Assembly (NCBI GenBank): GCA_034769895.1
Contig: CM068374.1
Location: 353,324,302-353,388,301 of the forward strand
Direction: 5' to 3'
Length of the DNA: 64,000 nt
DNA from: Magicicada septendecula
Lineage: Eukaryota > Arthropoda > Insecta > Hemiptera > Cicadidae
The notes under the pieces are model-generated. The model did not search any database and was not told where the DNA came from. It saw only the letters and a list, made by a program, of their open reading frames with translations. The position numbers and the translations under genes are program-made. The first letter of the stretch is position 1. Each line of letters opens with the position of its first letter. This document shows positions 24,349-36,073 of this stretch, piece after piece.

Positions 24349-25140
24349 AGATTTTTTCCTATGGCAAACGATAACTGCCGCAAATTCAAACAGAATCAAA
24401 TAATTTTTTGCATACAGCCCTGATTTGCAGAGTACTCGCGACCTGTTGTTTTTGGTGAAGATCGGTTGAGGGAAAGGGGTAGTTTACCTGCAACGGTTTT
24501 TTTTTAGCAAGGGTAATTTTGTTTGTTTGGCAAACGATAACAGCCGCAAATTCAAACAGAATCAAATAATGTTTCGCATACAGTCCTGAATTGTAGAGTT
24601 CTCAAGATCTGCTGATTTTAGTGAAGATCGGTTAAGGGAAAGGGGTAGTTTACCTGTAACGTTTTATGTTTTAACAAGGGTATTTCCTATGGCAAACGAT
24701 AACAGCCTCAAATTCAAACAGAATCAAAAGATTATTTGCATACAGCCCTAAATTGTAGAGTTCTCAAGACCTATTGTTTTTGGTGAAGTTCGGTTGAGGG
24801 AAAGGGGTAGTTTACCTGCAACGTTTTTTTAACAAGGGTATTTTCTATGGCAAACGATAACAGCCGCAAATGCAAACAGAATCAAATAATGTTTTGCATA
24901 CGTCCCTGAATTGTAGAGCTCTCAATGACTTTCGATTTTGGTGAAGATCGGTTAAGGGGAAGGGGTAGTTTACCTGCAACATTTTACGTTTTAACAAGAG
25001 TAAAGTACTTGAAAATTTATTTAAACTTTTTGAAACAATGGTAATTGTTAAAAATAAAATAATTTTGTTGCCAGGCAATAAAATTATAATTTTTTCATTT
25101 TAATGTAATATAATATTTTTCATTTAATACAGCAATAAAA
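24181..25140 (-). mobile_element. Family A copy 9: headless, inverted, 4 monomers
   Basis: The hairpin end at 24181 and the array run on the minus strand, with monomers at about 24478, 24644, 24804 and 24962. It meets copy 10 at 25140 in the mirror-image AT-rich block, forming a second inverted junction. Confidence 0.7.
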
Positions 25141-26040
25141 ATTATAATTTTATTGCCTGGCAACAAAATTATTTTATTTTTAACAATTACCATTGTTTCA
25201 AAAAGTTTAAATAAATTTTCAAGTACTTTACTCTTGTTAAAACGTAAAAGGTTGCAGGTAAACTACCCATTCCCCTTAACCGATCTTCACCAAAATCGAA
25301 AGTCGTTGAGGCCTCTATAATTCAGGGACGTATGCAAAACATTATTTGATTCTGTTTGAATTTGCGGCTGTTATCGTTTGCCATAGAAAATACGCTTGAT
25401 AAAAAAACGTTGCTGGTAAACTACCCCTTTCCCTTAACCGATCTTCACCAAAGACAATAGATCTTGAGTACTCTACAAATGAGGGCTGTATGCAAAACAT
25501 TATTTGATTCTGTTTGAATTTGCGGCTGTTATCGTTTGCCATAAAAAATTCCCTTGTTAATAAAACGTTGCAGGTAAACTACCCCTTTCCCTCAACCGAT
25601 CTTCACCAAAAACAACAGGTCTTGAGAACTCTACAATTTAGGGCTGTATGCAAATAATCTTTCGATTCTGTTTGAATTTGCGGCTGTTATCGTTTGCAAT
25701 AGGAAATACCCTTGTTAAAACATAAAACGTTACAGGTAAACTACCCCTTTCCCTTAACCGATCTTCACCAAAATCAACAGATCTTGAGAACTCTACAATT
25801 GAGGGCTGTATGCGAAACATTATTTGATTCTGTTTGAATTTGCGGCTGTTATCGTTTGCCAAACAAACAAAATTACCCTTGCTAAAAAAAAACCGTTGCA
25901 GGTAAACTACCCCTTTCCCTCAACCGATCTTCACCAAAAACAATAGGTCGCGAGTACTCTGCAAATCAGAGCTGTATGCAAAAAATTATTTGATTCTGTT
26001 TGAATTTGCGGCAGTTATCGTTTGCCATAGGAAAAAATCT

Positions 26041-26120
<80 letters not shown>

Positions 26121-26239
26121 TTCGGAAAACGACTTTTTTTCATGTTTTAGTGTAGTAGAATCAGAATCTGCAATAATCTCGAACACGATTTTTTTTGCCA
26201 TCACCATACTTCCATTCCTTAAGGAATATGGAAGTAAAA
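25141..26239 (+). mobile_element. Family A copy 10: headless, 5 monomers plus tail
   Basis: Monomers at about 25255, 25414, 25572, 25734 and 25899, then an (ACAG)n(AC)n microsatellite at 26040-26118 and the tail hairpin ending GGAAGTAAAA. The right flank is unrelated sequence, so 26239 is a real 3' boundary. Confidence 0.7.
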
Positions 26240-27071
26240 ACATTGTACTGAATTCATTCAGTTGGTTCCTGTCACCACACAACCGCTCCCTCTATACTCT
26301 GGTATTGTATTAATTGAATATTACAAAATAGTACAAAACACTTTTTGGTACAGTCAATTTCTTGATGCATATATTATTTATTTAATATTTATAACCGTTT
26401 ACCTCACGATATATTATTTCCTTATTTGGAACATGTTTCGGGAATCCTGTTTTCCCATCCTCACCCATCTGAATTTTGGATCTTGTTGAGTATATGTGTT
26501 CCGGTTGGTTGATGCTATGTTTTTCCGTTGGCGTATGGTATTTAAACTTGGTATTTTAAACGTATGGTATTTTAAACAAACTAATACGTACATGAACAAA
26601 TACAAGTCAACACAAAACACAAAACTATTTTCAAAATACTCAACATTGAAAACACTCAAAAAACAAATATATACACCACACCCACACACAATAATACCAA
26701 TTTAAAATAGCATTAGCCAACAGGAAACCACAGCAACAAGGAACCGGAACACAAATAGTCAACAAGATCCAAAATTAAGATGGATGAGGATGGGAAAATA
26801 GGATTCCCGAAACATATTCCAAACAAGGAAATAATATGTCTTGAGGTAGTTATAAATATAAAATATTATTATAATAAAATATACTAATATAATTGTGTGC
26901 GCGCGCGCGCGCGAGTGTGTGTGTGTGTGTCTGTAACACTTAAAGCAAAATGACTTTACACTGTCACAGCAGAATCTGTTTGTCAAATCGCAAGTGTTAC
27001 AGACCGATTGTCATAATTCCAAGAAATGGTACTGTTGTACGTGTGCTATGAACTCGTCAAGAAGTCAACAT
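26240..27071. repeat. Inverted-repeat region and microsatellite
   Basis: An 80-85-bp inverted repeat pairs 26409-26492 with 26757-26841 around a ~265-bp loop. The arms share GGAACATGTTTCGGGAATCC and ATCCTCACCCATCTGAATTT in opposite orientation. A mixed GT/GC microsatellite (TGTGTGCGCGCGC...GTGTGT) lies at about 26895-26931. No gene recognised. Confidence 0.65.
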
Positions 27072-27329
27072 CGTTCTTGCCTTGTGTTGTTATGGATTCC
27101 TGTGAATAAGAGAATGAGTAAGCCGTCTTTAGTTGTTGATGGATATCAGCACCGTCTTCGTAGCAAGTATAATAATCAAATTAGTTGGCTGTGCACAAAG
27201 GACAAAAAGAGCAGTGTAAGTGTAGCGTCAAAACAACTTTACTTAACAATATTATCAGTACAACAGATCACACCTGCATTCCAAACGTAGATGAAATCGA
27301 AGCCAGGAAAACGTTAGAGAACTGTAAAA
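27072..27329 (+). pseudogene. FLYWCH zinc-finger fragment, probably of a MULE
   Basis: Reads LVVDGYQHRLRSKYNNQISW, then LC and, after a one-base frame shift, QCKCSVKTTLL and a TDHTCIPNVDEIEARKTLEN stretch. This order (gy-y ... W-C ... C-a ... H-C-P) is the FLYWCH zinc-finger pattern, and the segment after the finger aligns with THVCIPDEAATEVRKSV of the MULE at 33900. The fragment stops where family A copy 11 inserts at 27330, so the insertion separated it from any transposase core. Upstream to 26940 there is no recognisable coding. Confidence 0.6.
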
Positions 27330-28777
27330 TATCGGTATGGAGACCATACATGACCTACATGTTCTAACATTTATGTTTAAAATAATATTCGAAATGAAAT
27401 ATTTCCATAGAGACTACTTCTTTCTACTTATTGCTTCAGCCTTAACCACAGTACTGTGGTCACTAACGTATACCACCGCACGTTCTCGCACTCGATTTTC
27501 ACTGATGATGGCAGTCGATGGTACTGCCGAAAATCTGATTTTGCAGAAAACATTGGACTACGGCTAAACAGCCCGGGAAGGAATTTTAACAAAGAACTTC
27601 TTTGTTGCCAATAACGTAGTACACATACAAAAAATTCTCCTCTCCCCCTTCAACTATAATTTTCATTAATAGAAAATTACCCCCACCCCGTTCACCTAAC
27701 CTCTTCATTTATAGATGAATTCATTTCATCTACGTTTCTACAGTGGATTATTATGAGCTTCTTATCAGGATACTTTATTTATCAAAATTAAGTACTTTGC
27801 TCTTGTTAAAACATAAAACGTTACAGGTACTCTACCCCTTTCTCTAACCGATCTTCACCAAAATCGCTAGACCTTCAGTCCTCTACAATTCAAGGATGCA
27901 TGCAAAAAAAAAAATTTGATTCTGTTTTAATGTGCGGCAGTTATCGTTCGTCATGAAAACATTTCTCTTGTTACAACATAACATGTTGCAGGTAAACTAC
28001 CCCTTTCCCTTAACCGATCTTCACCAAAATCAACAGGCCTTGAGTTCTCTACAATTCAGGAACGTATGCAAAAAATTATTTGATTTTATTTGAATTTACG
28101 GCAGTTATCGTTCGTCATAGAAAACATTACCCTTGTTAAAACAAAAACAAACGTGGCAGGTAAACTACCCCTTTTCCTTAACCGATCTTCACCAAAATCA
28201 ATAGGTCTTGAGAACTCTACAATTCAGAGTTGCATGCAAAATATTATTTGATTATGTTTGAATTTGCGGCTGTTATCGTTTGCCATAGAAAATACCCTTG
28301 TTAAAACATAAAACGTTGCAGGTAAACTACCCCTTTACCTTAACCGATCTTCACCAAAAACAATAAGTCTTGAGTACTCTACAAATAAGGGCTGTATGCA
28401 AAACATTATTTGATTCTGTTTGAATTTGCGGCTGTTATCGTTTGCCATAGAAAAACATTACCATTGATTTAAAAAAAAAACGTTGCAGGTAAACTACCCC
28501 TTTCCCTTAACCGATCTTCACCAAAAACAATAGATCTTGAGTACTCTACAAATAAGGGCTGTATGCAAAAAAAAAAATTGATTCTGTTTGAATTTGCGGC
28601 TTTTATCGTTTGCCATAGAAAAAAAATCTACAGACAGCGGACGGACAGACACACAGACAGACAGACAGACACACAGACACTTTTCGAAAAACGATTTTTT
28701 TTCATGTTTTGAGTGTAGTACAATCAGAATCTGCAATAATCTCGAACACGATTTTTTTTGCCATCACCATACTTCCA
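27330..28777 (+). mobile_element. Family A copy 11: head, 5 monomers, truncated tail
   Basis: Starts TATCGGTATGGAGACCATAC, inserted in a FLYWCH fragment. Monomers at about 27827, 27990, 28158, 28319 and 28486, then an ACAG microsatellite and the tail, which breaks off inside the hairpin (ACTTCCA then unrelated ATGGGTTAAGG). Confidence 0.75.
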
Positions 28778-28899
28778 ATGGGTTAAGGGAGAAATTTTCG
28801 TGCCAGTGCTTGCAATTTTTATGGAGGAATTTTTTGGAAATTTATTCTAAAGGGTACATCTTACTTGCAGGAATGCTGAAATATAGCAACGTGAAAACT
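28778..28899. other. Unassigned junction
   Basis: Short stretch between family A and a LINE remnant; nothing recognised. Confidence 0.4.
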
Positions 28900-29570
28900 T
28901 GACTCTGTCAGGAAAAAACAAAGTATATGCCAGTGACAAGAAAAGACTGTTGTGTGGGCTTTAAAAATTGAGAAATAGGATCTTACAAATTCGAGATAGT
29001 ACATAGCTTTACACACCTGCGCTCATAAGTTCACTGTAAAAATAATAGTAGTGCGGAAATCCGAAAGCGTATTTTGTCAGTAAATAGGTGTGTGCAGGGC
29101 CTTAAAGTCTAAAGGCCCTAACATCTAAAGTCCCAGTTAATACAAAGGAAGACCAAGGTACTGATGTATAAGGTTCTAGTGCGTCCAGTACTGACTTATG
29201 CATAAGAGACATGGACGCCGCTTAGATCAGATGAGAGGCAACCAAATATATTTGAGAGGAGGATACTCAGGCAAATTTTTGGTCCAGTGGAAGAGGGGGG
29301 AGGAAAAGATGTAATTCAGAGCTTTATAATTTGAATGACGAACCTGATGTGGTCACCTTTATTAAATTAAAAAGATTGGAATGGACTGGACACGTCATAC
29401 GTGCTAATAAAAGCAGAATTGTTGGGAAGATGTTTACCACACTCCAAGGTTGTGGTAACCAATCCCTTCGGCGGAGTGGATCGGTAAGCAAACGAGAGAT
29501 GGGGGTTCTGTCAGGGCCTGGGTCCTGGCCTGCCAGGATGGTGCACATCGGCAGCAGGGTGAGCATCTAG
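28900..29570 (+). pseudogene. LINE reverse transcriptase C-terminal remnant
   Basis: Pieces in several frames: YASDKKRLLCGL, KNNSSAEIRKRILSVNRC, VLMYKVLVRPVLTYA-ETWT, FERRILRQIFGPVEEGGGK and RLEWTGHVIRANKSRIVGK. This is the order expected downstream of the LINE palm domain (thumb, then a cysteine/histidine-type region). Multiple stops. The 3' side (29571-29833) continues to a GAAGAAGAAGAA tail at about 29830, consistent with a LINE 3' end. Confidence 0.75.
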
Positions 29571-29833
29571 TGTGGAGGCGGAGGAGGCTATTGTAGCCCA
29601 ACGGCTGCACACATGGGCTGAGTCAGTTAGCCTACTGCGACCGGGCAGAGAGAGCTCGTCAGCTGAGGTAAAAGCAACTCTTTAGGGGAAGAGCACGCCG
29701 AAATCAAAGTTCCTGGTCCTCCAGTTTGGAGGTTGGATTGGAGAATTCACATATCCCATCTGTCAAACTCTATTATGTGCAGAAACTTTGAGGAGGCTTT
29801 GATTCAGTAATGATATTCGCGCCGCTGAAGAAG

Positions 29834-30116
29834 AAGAAGAAAAACAGAAATATAATGAAAAAGATATAACACAACTTCTAAGTCACCAGTGTCTTCGATG
29901 TGTGAGTTCTAATTTTAATTAAAATTTTTGAAAAAATTAAACCAACTTTAAAATGGAGAAAAGTGTTCTAACGCGACTGAATTTATTTTATAAAACGCTC
30001 TAAAAAGATAAAAAATTTACATTCAATGCTATGCAATACGGAAATTATTAAATTTTGTACCGTAACAATTATTATGAATTGATGTAATTTATATCTTATG
30101 CTACATGGACACTTTT
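29834..30116. other. No gene recognised
   Basis: AT-rich sequence between a LINE 3' end and a hAT terminus. Confidence 0.5.
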
Positions 30117-30993
30117 CTCTAGCGTAACTCTTTTTTCTGGGTTCCTCGCAAGAATCCTTTGCGGGCCCCCCCTACTACTGTTACAAATTCATGTTAATGT
30201 TCTCTCTTTAACACTGACCCCTTCTTATAGCTGTGGGAGCTACTAAAATTATATAACGTAAAGATAATACGTTCTCCTCAAGACTCTTTAAAATCTCTTC
30301 TTCTAAGCCTTTCGTGATTTCATCTTCAGAAACTGAAGCATATCTAATTATTTGACTTAATTGACCTTTTCTGTTAATGTCTTGTGTAGTATCCATTATT
30401 TCAGAAAAAAATTGAGCAGATTCAATCTGTTTCAATATAATATTGTCAACATTTTTAGATAAAAACTGAATGAATATTTTTTTGAATTTTTGGTCTCATA
30501 TACTTCTCGCTGTTCTTCGGACCACTGATTATTTCTTGCAAGAGTGGATCGTATTTACTCAAAAGATCAGTAATTGTCAAAACGATGCCGCTATTGGGCT
30601 GGCCTGTCTTCTCTTTAGAGGTACTAAAGGCTAAATTTGAAGCTGCCAATGTCAGAGTAACATTTACAACCCGATCCACTACTATGGCCCATTTATTTCG
30701 TAGCTCGTAACGACTAACGATGGCAGGTCTCGCCGGAGACCTCGGTGCGTTCTTAACTGGAATCACCGCTCTATTATGCAGTTAACCAAATAATGTATAT
30801 ATACTCTCAGAGTACATCGTTACTGGTAAAATAACAATAAACAAAATTAATGTACTGTATTTGTTTTTGATGTTAACTATATACGGGGAAATTTGGTTTT
30901 ACTCAAGTTCAAGTTTACATTTGTTCTTAAAAAATGAAGGGATATGTTTGCGCCCCCCCCCCCCCGATTGCGGGCCCGGCTGTTACGCCACTG
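30117..30993 (-). mobile_element. Internally deleted hAT element of ZMYM/DUF4371 type
   Basis: The right end reads CAGTGGCGTAACAGCCGGGC on the minus strand (terminus at 30993), with a poly-C/G tract just inside (30952-30965). The left end CTCTAGCGTAACTC at 30117 is the degraded partner and also has a GGGCCCCCCC tract inside. No clear 8-bp duplication remains. It differs from the hAT family at 1-776. Confidence 0.65.
30208..30766 (-). pseudogene. hAT transposase N-terminal core fragment
   Basis: First frame (30455-30766): RLVSVIKFL-type helix preserved as VVNVTLTLAASNLAFS, then GQPNSGIVLTITDLLSKYDP and a KYMRPKIQ segment. Second frame (30208-30435), after a shift near 30450: ESAQFFSEIMDTTQDINRKG then QLSQIIRYASVSEDE. 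In ZMYM1-like hAT proteins these lie consecutively, and the first catalytic aspartate is in the IMDTTQD motif. The rest of the RNase H core and the C-terminal domain are gone. Confidence 0.7.
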
Positions 30994-32084
30994 AATCCAC
31001 ACTGTAAATTGACCGGAGGATCTTTTACCTCGTAGTAACGAAACTTTTCAATTACGAACGAAATTCGAGCTGGGTATTGAGTTTCGCTACACAAAGTGCA
31101 ACTATAAGAATTCGACCATTGGTAACCGGACACATAGTGCAACTGTATATAAGAATTCGACCATTGGTAACTGGACACATAAAGTTTTATCATTGTTTCT
31201 AATTATCTTTTGGCCGGTTTTTATACGTTAGCAGATTCGGATCACACCCGTGACTTCTTCGTAAAAGAAATATTGCATTTTTTTGCTATTAAAAAAAAAA
31301 CGATTGAGTTGTTTATTCAGAGCAGAACACAAACAGCTATCGATCGAATAAACTCGCCTGCAGCGCGAATGTGTGCGTGTGATAAGGAAAGAAGTGGTAT
31401 GGAGTGGATATGAAACTTGCATCGGGCAAGCAGAAAAGATTGCGCAAATACGGCCGCCACTGCTGCTGCTGTGCTTTGCTTCTTCCAGCTTTGATTATTT
31501 TAATGGGTTCAAACATAAGGTTATCTCGATACGTCTATCTGTGAGAGAGTGACTCGGTTTAATAATAATGTCTGATTTATTCCGGAGTTCAGAGGTCGAC
31601 CTGCCTCCTCCTTCTTGCCGACAGCAGCGTCTCTCCCATCCGCTCTTCCAAAAACTCGACACACACCGTCCCTTTCTTCCCCCTCCGTACCACTAGATGT
31701 ATATATATTAGATTACCGTTCAATTTCTGTCTGTCATGTTATCCGAATTCAAATCCACGCGTACTAATCGAGCACGGTTACCAGCTAGCTAGCTGAGCTT
31801 AATAACATTTTACTCACAGCATTGTAGCTGCAAACTGTACTTTTTGTCGTTCACATCTTTGTGATCCTTCGTTTGTAAAACTGTCCGATGTTTGTTTGTT
31901 TTTGTCATCATCACCACAGTCGTGAATGCTTTGCTGACACGGATCAACCAATATCTGTTTTATTGTCTTTACTTTTCGTATTCATGTCATCTCTTGCTAA
32001 ATCAGTCGTTTCTCCTTCATTCCCTATTGGTGTGGTATTTTTTGCTGTCTTGTTTGCCTCCTTTCCTGTTGTATATGTTCTTTC
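30994..32084. other. No gene recognised; one short duplication
   Basis: A tandem duplication at about 31090-31182: GTGCAACT then ATAAGAATTCGACCATTGGT occurs twice, about 54 bp apart. A GCTGCTGCTGCTG-like run lies near 31457-31470. The rest is unassigned. Confidence 0.5.
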
Positions 32085-34398
32085 CAGGGGCGTATTTACG
32101 GGATACGGGGGGACGAACGGGACCTGACTCACCCCTCCCCGGCAGAAGGTCGGAAAAATTGATCGGAATTTTGTTAATCCCTTAATTTTTAGGCTTTTCT
32201 ATTATTTTTGCAGTTGCGTTTTTCAGTTAGTAACTCCTTTTTAAATATACAAACAGGTTTATTACACATTTGCGTATCCGTTTAAGATAGTGAAAAATCA
32301 ATTCAGTCAGTATCTTTTTAACAGTGTTTCAGTAATGCGTGTTTTTATTGTGCTATTACCGTTTACTTTAATGGGAACATTCGCCCGGAGCCCTCCCCTC
32401 CACATAATGGTATCTGGTGAGTCAGAAGTAAGACTGTGACACTTGCCCGGAACTAACATTAGTATCTTAAAACTGTTCAAAACGTATCCTCTTTCAATTT
32501 TAGAATGGTTGAATTCAGTGTTATAGTGCAATATTACTTTTATTTTATGAATCTTAAGAGTCTTTTAGCCAGCTTTGCGTTGTTTCCAGGGAACACCACG
32601 GGGAGGTAGTCTCTTATCGTTCTCCATATATTTTTTTCACTTTATGTGAGTTCATTTTTTTTTTAATGCTGAATTAGAATATTTACATATTTACAATATT
32701 TACAAATCTTTCCTGGTGAGAGTCTACTTCTCTAACCTATAGGCATTGCCTTTACTTTAACTTTTGGACATAAGCAACAGAAACAAGGAAAGACCTTAGT
32801 TTGCCATCTAGTTCCAGTTTTTTCAAAGCCTTTGAAATGGTTTCATCACTCTTCACTGCTGCTTTTTTCCTCTTCTTCCTGTCGTTATTCAGGGATATTC
32901 TATCAAAAAAAGTGGCCGTAATAATCTGCGTCCTCTCGTAGAGTCTTGAGCAGTGAATATACATTTGGATGAGACCTCGAAATTAAACTATTAATTCTTT
33001 GATTCCACCCTTCAGAAACGTTGTTGGTCCGGTGCCGTCTTCCGCAACAGTTCCACACTTTCCTTTGGATATGCTCATTCTCAAGCCACTGATCGACGAC
33101 GTAGTCATAGAACACCCGCAGTTTCTCGTCTTCAGGTGTGCTTTCCTGTATACTTAGCCAAGCATCATCAATCAGTTCTAGCGGAACATGCGCGAGGGCA
33201 GAACACATTCGAATGTGAAGTCGAATCTCTTCATTTTCTTTGTACGCAGGAGCAAGGCCATAATCTTGTACTCTCCTCCATAAACATTGGTTAAAATGGT
33301 AGTTACAACCAAAAATTTCAGCTTCAGGAAACAGAGTTTTAGCTGATTGGATGATTGCCAGTTCAAAGTCCATTGTAAGTGTCACAGGATTCCATCCAGG
33401 TACGTTGTTTTTCACTGCTTTGAAAAAACGATCATATGTTTCTCGTTTCTTATTTGGCAACAACGCGTAGACTGCTGGAATAGTGTTGGTTTCTTTCCAA
33501 GAACTTCCCAGATCGGCGTGGATGACAAATAACTGCCCAAACTGTTTGCTTGAACTCTTGAAGGTTCCATCGACGAAGAATGAAGAACTTGTCAATGCAG
33601 ATTTTCCTTTTTCGCTGTCAAACACCAATATTCTGTCTTTAGGCTCTCTGTTGTCGTCTTCAAGTAGAAAATTTTTACCCTCATTCATAAGTAGATCATT
33701 TTCCTCTAATCGTATTTCTTCAGAGTCGACTGGGTCCTTTGTAGGCCCCACAGTTTTTCTTCGAATGCGATGTAATGATTGTTTGGCACTTCTGTGTGAT
33801 GGTAGTGAAGTCACAAGGTCATATCCTCGATTAAAGAGCGGGCCTACTTCTTCGGCGTAAATTTTTGAAATCGTATTATCTGTTTCCCTTGCACGCTTCT
33901 TTGCATTAACAACACTTTTTCTTACTTCAGTTGCCGCTTCGTCCGGAATACAAACATGAGTTGCTTCGCCTACGATAGTATTATTTTTCGTTGATATTCT
34001 GCCTTTACATTTACTTTTCTTATAATCAACACATCGCCAATAAGTCACATCTTCTTTGTTGGTATAGTCAACACCCCCTCCATTGCTCCTGCATTCCTAT
34101 AACCAGTCCGACTCACCCCCTACCGGACTCCGTGCAAGTGTCACTGACAAAAATACACATAATTAGTCATTTCCTGGAATGCTTAGGGCTCTGGGCAAAT
34201 GTCAACAAATTCCATCTACGTGCAAATGTCACTCCGTGCAAGTGTCACAACTTCATTGATTTCAGGATGTTATCACAAGTTTTCAGCCACTTGAAAGATA
34301 GTAATGTTAATTAGTCTTAACTTGCGTTTTCTTTTGTATGAAGCCGACTCGACCGGAACCCGGACCCCTCCAAAGGCAAAATTCTAGATACGGCACTG
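32085..34398 (-). mobile_element. MULE-carrying DNA transposon with CAGKGSCGTAT ends
   Basis: Left end CAGGGGCGTATTTACGGG at 32085; inverted right end CAGTGCCGTATCTAGAATTT at 34398. Both terminal regions (about 200 and 150 bp) align with the two ends of the 388-bp MITE at 61583-61970. The flanks GTTCTTTC and GTTCTCCT share their first five bases, a weak hint of a target duplication. Inside are GTGACACTTGC motifs near both ends and the transposase gene. Either this is the autonomous relative of that MITE, or a MULE inserted into a MITE copy. Confidence 0.65.
32752..34048 (-). pseudogene. FLYWCH/MULE transposase, one frame shift
   Basis: A DDE transposase of the MULE (Mutator-like) superfamily, expected to cut and join element ends in the nucleus. 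Residues 1-35 are the end of a FLYWCH zinc finger (YWRCVDYKKSKCKGR, then H-C-P). The MULE domain follows: FVDGTFKSSS (Asp160), TLTMDFELAI (Asp227), a CNYHFNQC cluster at about 248-255, and TNNVSEGWNQRINSL with a candidate catalytic Glu near 355. The frame starts at a non-ATG codon, and a stop lies a few codons upstream, so the N-terminal half of the finger is lost or in another exon. At 32905-32911 a run of seven A (T on the coding strand) throws the frame out after GHFF; with six, the frame would continue about 50 residues in a lysine-rich tail to 32752. Otherwise it is intact, so this is the youngest-looking gene in the window, or the indel is an assembly error. Confidence 0.8.
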
Positions 34399-34407
34399 GT
34401 TCTCCTG

Positions 34408-36073
34408 TACTGCTTCATTTCTTCGTTTATACTGAATGTTTTTTTAACTTATGTCTTATGTCCACACTTCTCTTCCTGACCAGTAATCTGTAGGTTGCTA
34501 CGTGTTTCACAAAACTCCACTTTTGGCCTTTCTATTCCAAGGATTGCATCCTTCTCGTATGTTTACTTCCCACACTTCACAGTTCTACAGCACTATCCCT
34601 TTTATCATCGCTGGATACGTTTTTATCATTCCTTTATTCCGTCAGATTCCGTTTGTCTGTTGTCAACTCTTCGCCCTTGACTTTAACGATCTCTACGTCT
34701 TTCACAAATTTGTACTTCGCTAAATATTCAGCTTAAATACTTGAATAGGGTCTTACAAACGCGTGTTTCTCTATTTTCAGGTTAGAGATATTGAACTAAT
34801 TTAGTTCGTATTGTAGAAAATTAATTGCCAAATTAAAAAAATTGTTTATTTACAACTGAGAGCGAACGACGCATGGCTTCAGTACCTGCTCTAAAACATA
34901 AAAACCCTTTTCGAATGAACCTGTGTCTTGTTAAATCTGATCAGTGGTGACCATTCATGATTACAACGAAGACAAATAAAAGATTATTACCTTTCAAAAT
35001 AAATTTACCGACAAATCCGTGTCGGCAGACGTAAACACAAATATAATACGTCATTATGCGTACAAGCTAACGTTTCCCGGTCCCAGGTTGAGTCACTCGC
35101 ACCTATATTCTCCGTTTCGGACCTTGAATACGAAACCATTTCAGCTATTACAGTGTGTGTGACTCAGTGTCTGGGGCTCGGTTGGAAGTGTATTAATTGT
35201 GACGTACGGAATACGAATCTTAAGAGTCCACGACAACACATCCAAATACGCACATATGTACTGTATGTGGGAATTAAAATAATTTATGTACGTCTGCGTG
35301 TGAATGTTATGAATAATATTCATAAAGTACCTAAAAAAAACTTTTCATTGGGAACGACATGAATATTACGTGATCAAAAAACGATGAAATGACTGTTTTA
35401 TAGTCGTTAGTAAGATTTTGAAATCCTTGACCCATGAAGATTGTCAGACTTATACAACGAACAATGAACTCATATTATTTACTGGTATCAAATGTACCGT
35501 ATTGCACGGTGTATTCGGAAATTTAAGCCACGTTTTAGCTTGAAATATTTATCTAACCCAAGAGTAAATATTATATAACATGTAGACGAAAGTAAGAACA
35601 CCCAAAACGTCTTCTATAGGTTTAGCAAAGTTCGAATATGGGTTGAGAATCAAGGGCGGCTACCAAAAGTATTGCGTAGTCGCAGTCATATCGTAAAATT
35701 TTAATACTATTTACCCTGTATGTTATCCATGCAGTCATTGATTTAGAATGAACTGTAGTATTTTAATCGTAGTAGACTAAACGTTTATTAACTGAACGAG
35801 ATTTCGATGGATTGGACGAAACAACATGTTAAGTATAACAGTAACGACCCTTGCTGTATCTGCTGAAACTGGTTGGTAACAATATAGTATATTTCATTAG
35901 GAATCCAGAAATAGGCTTTTCCCGTTCGCGCGTTACAAATTGGAAAGTCATGCAAGCACGGGAAAAGCATTTATGAACGATATTTTTCATTATACCTCTC
36001 TGAAAGCAAGACAAATAAAATCTACACATTATTAAAAACCTTTATTTCCAAACATGAGCAAACAAGTGTATCT
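34408..36073. other. No gene recognised
   Basis: AT-rich sequence with chance frames only. Confidence 0.5.
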
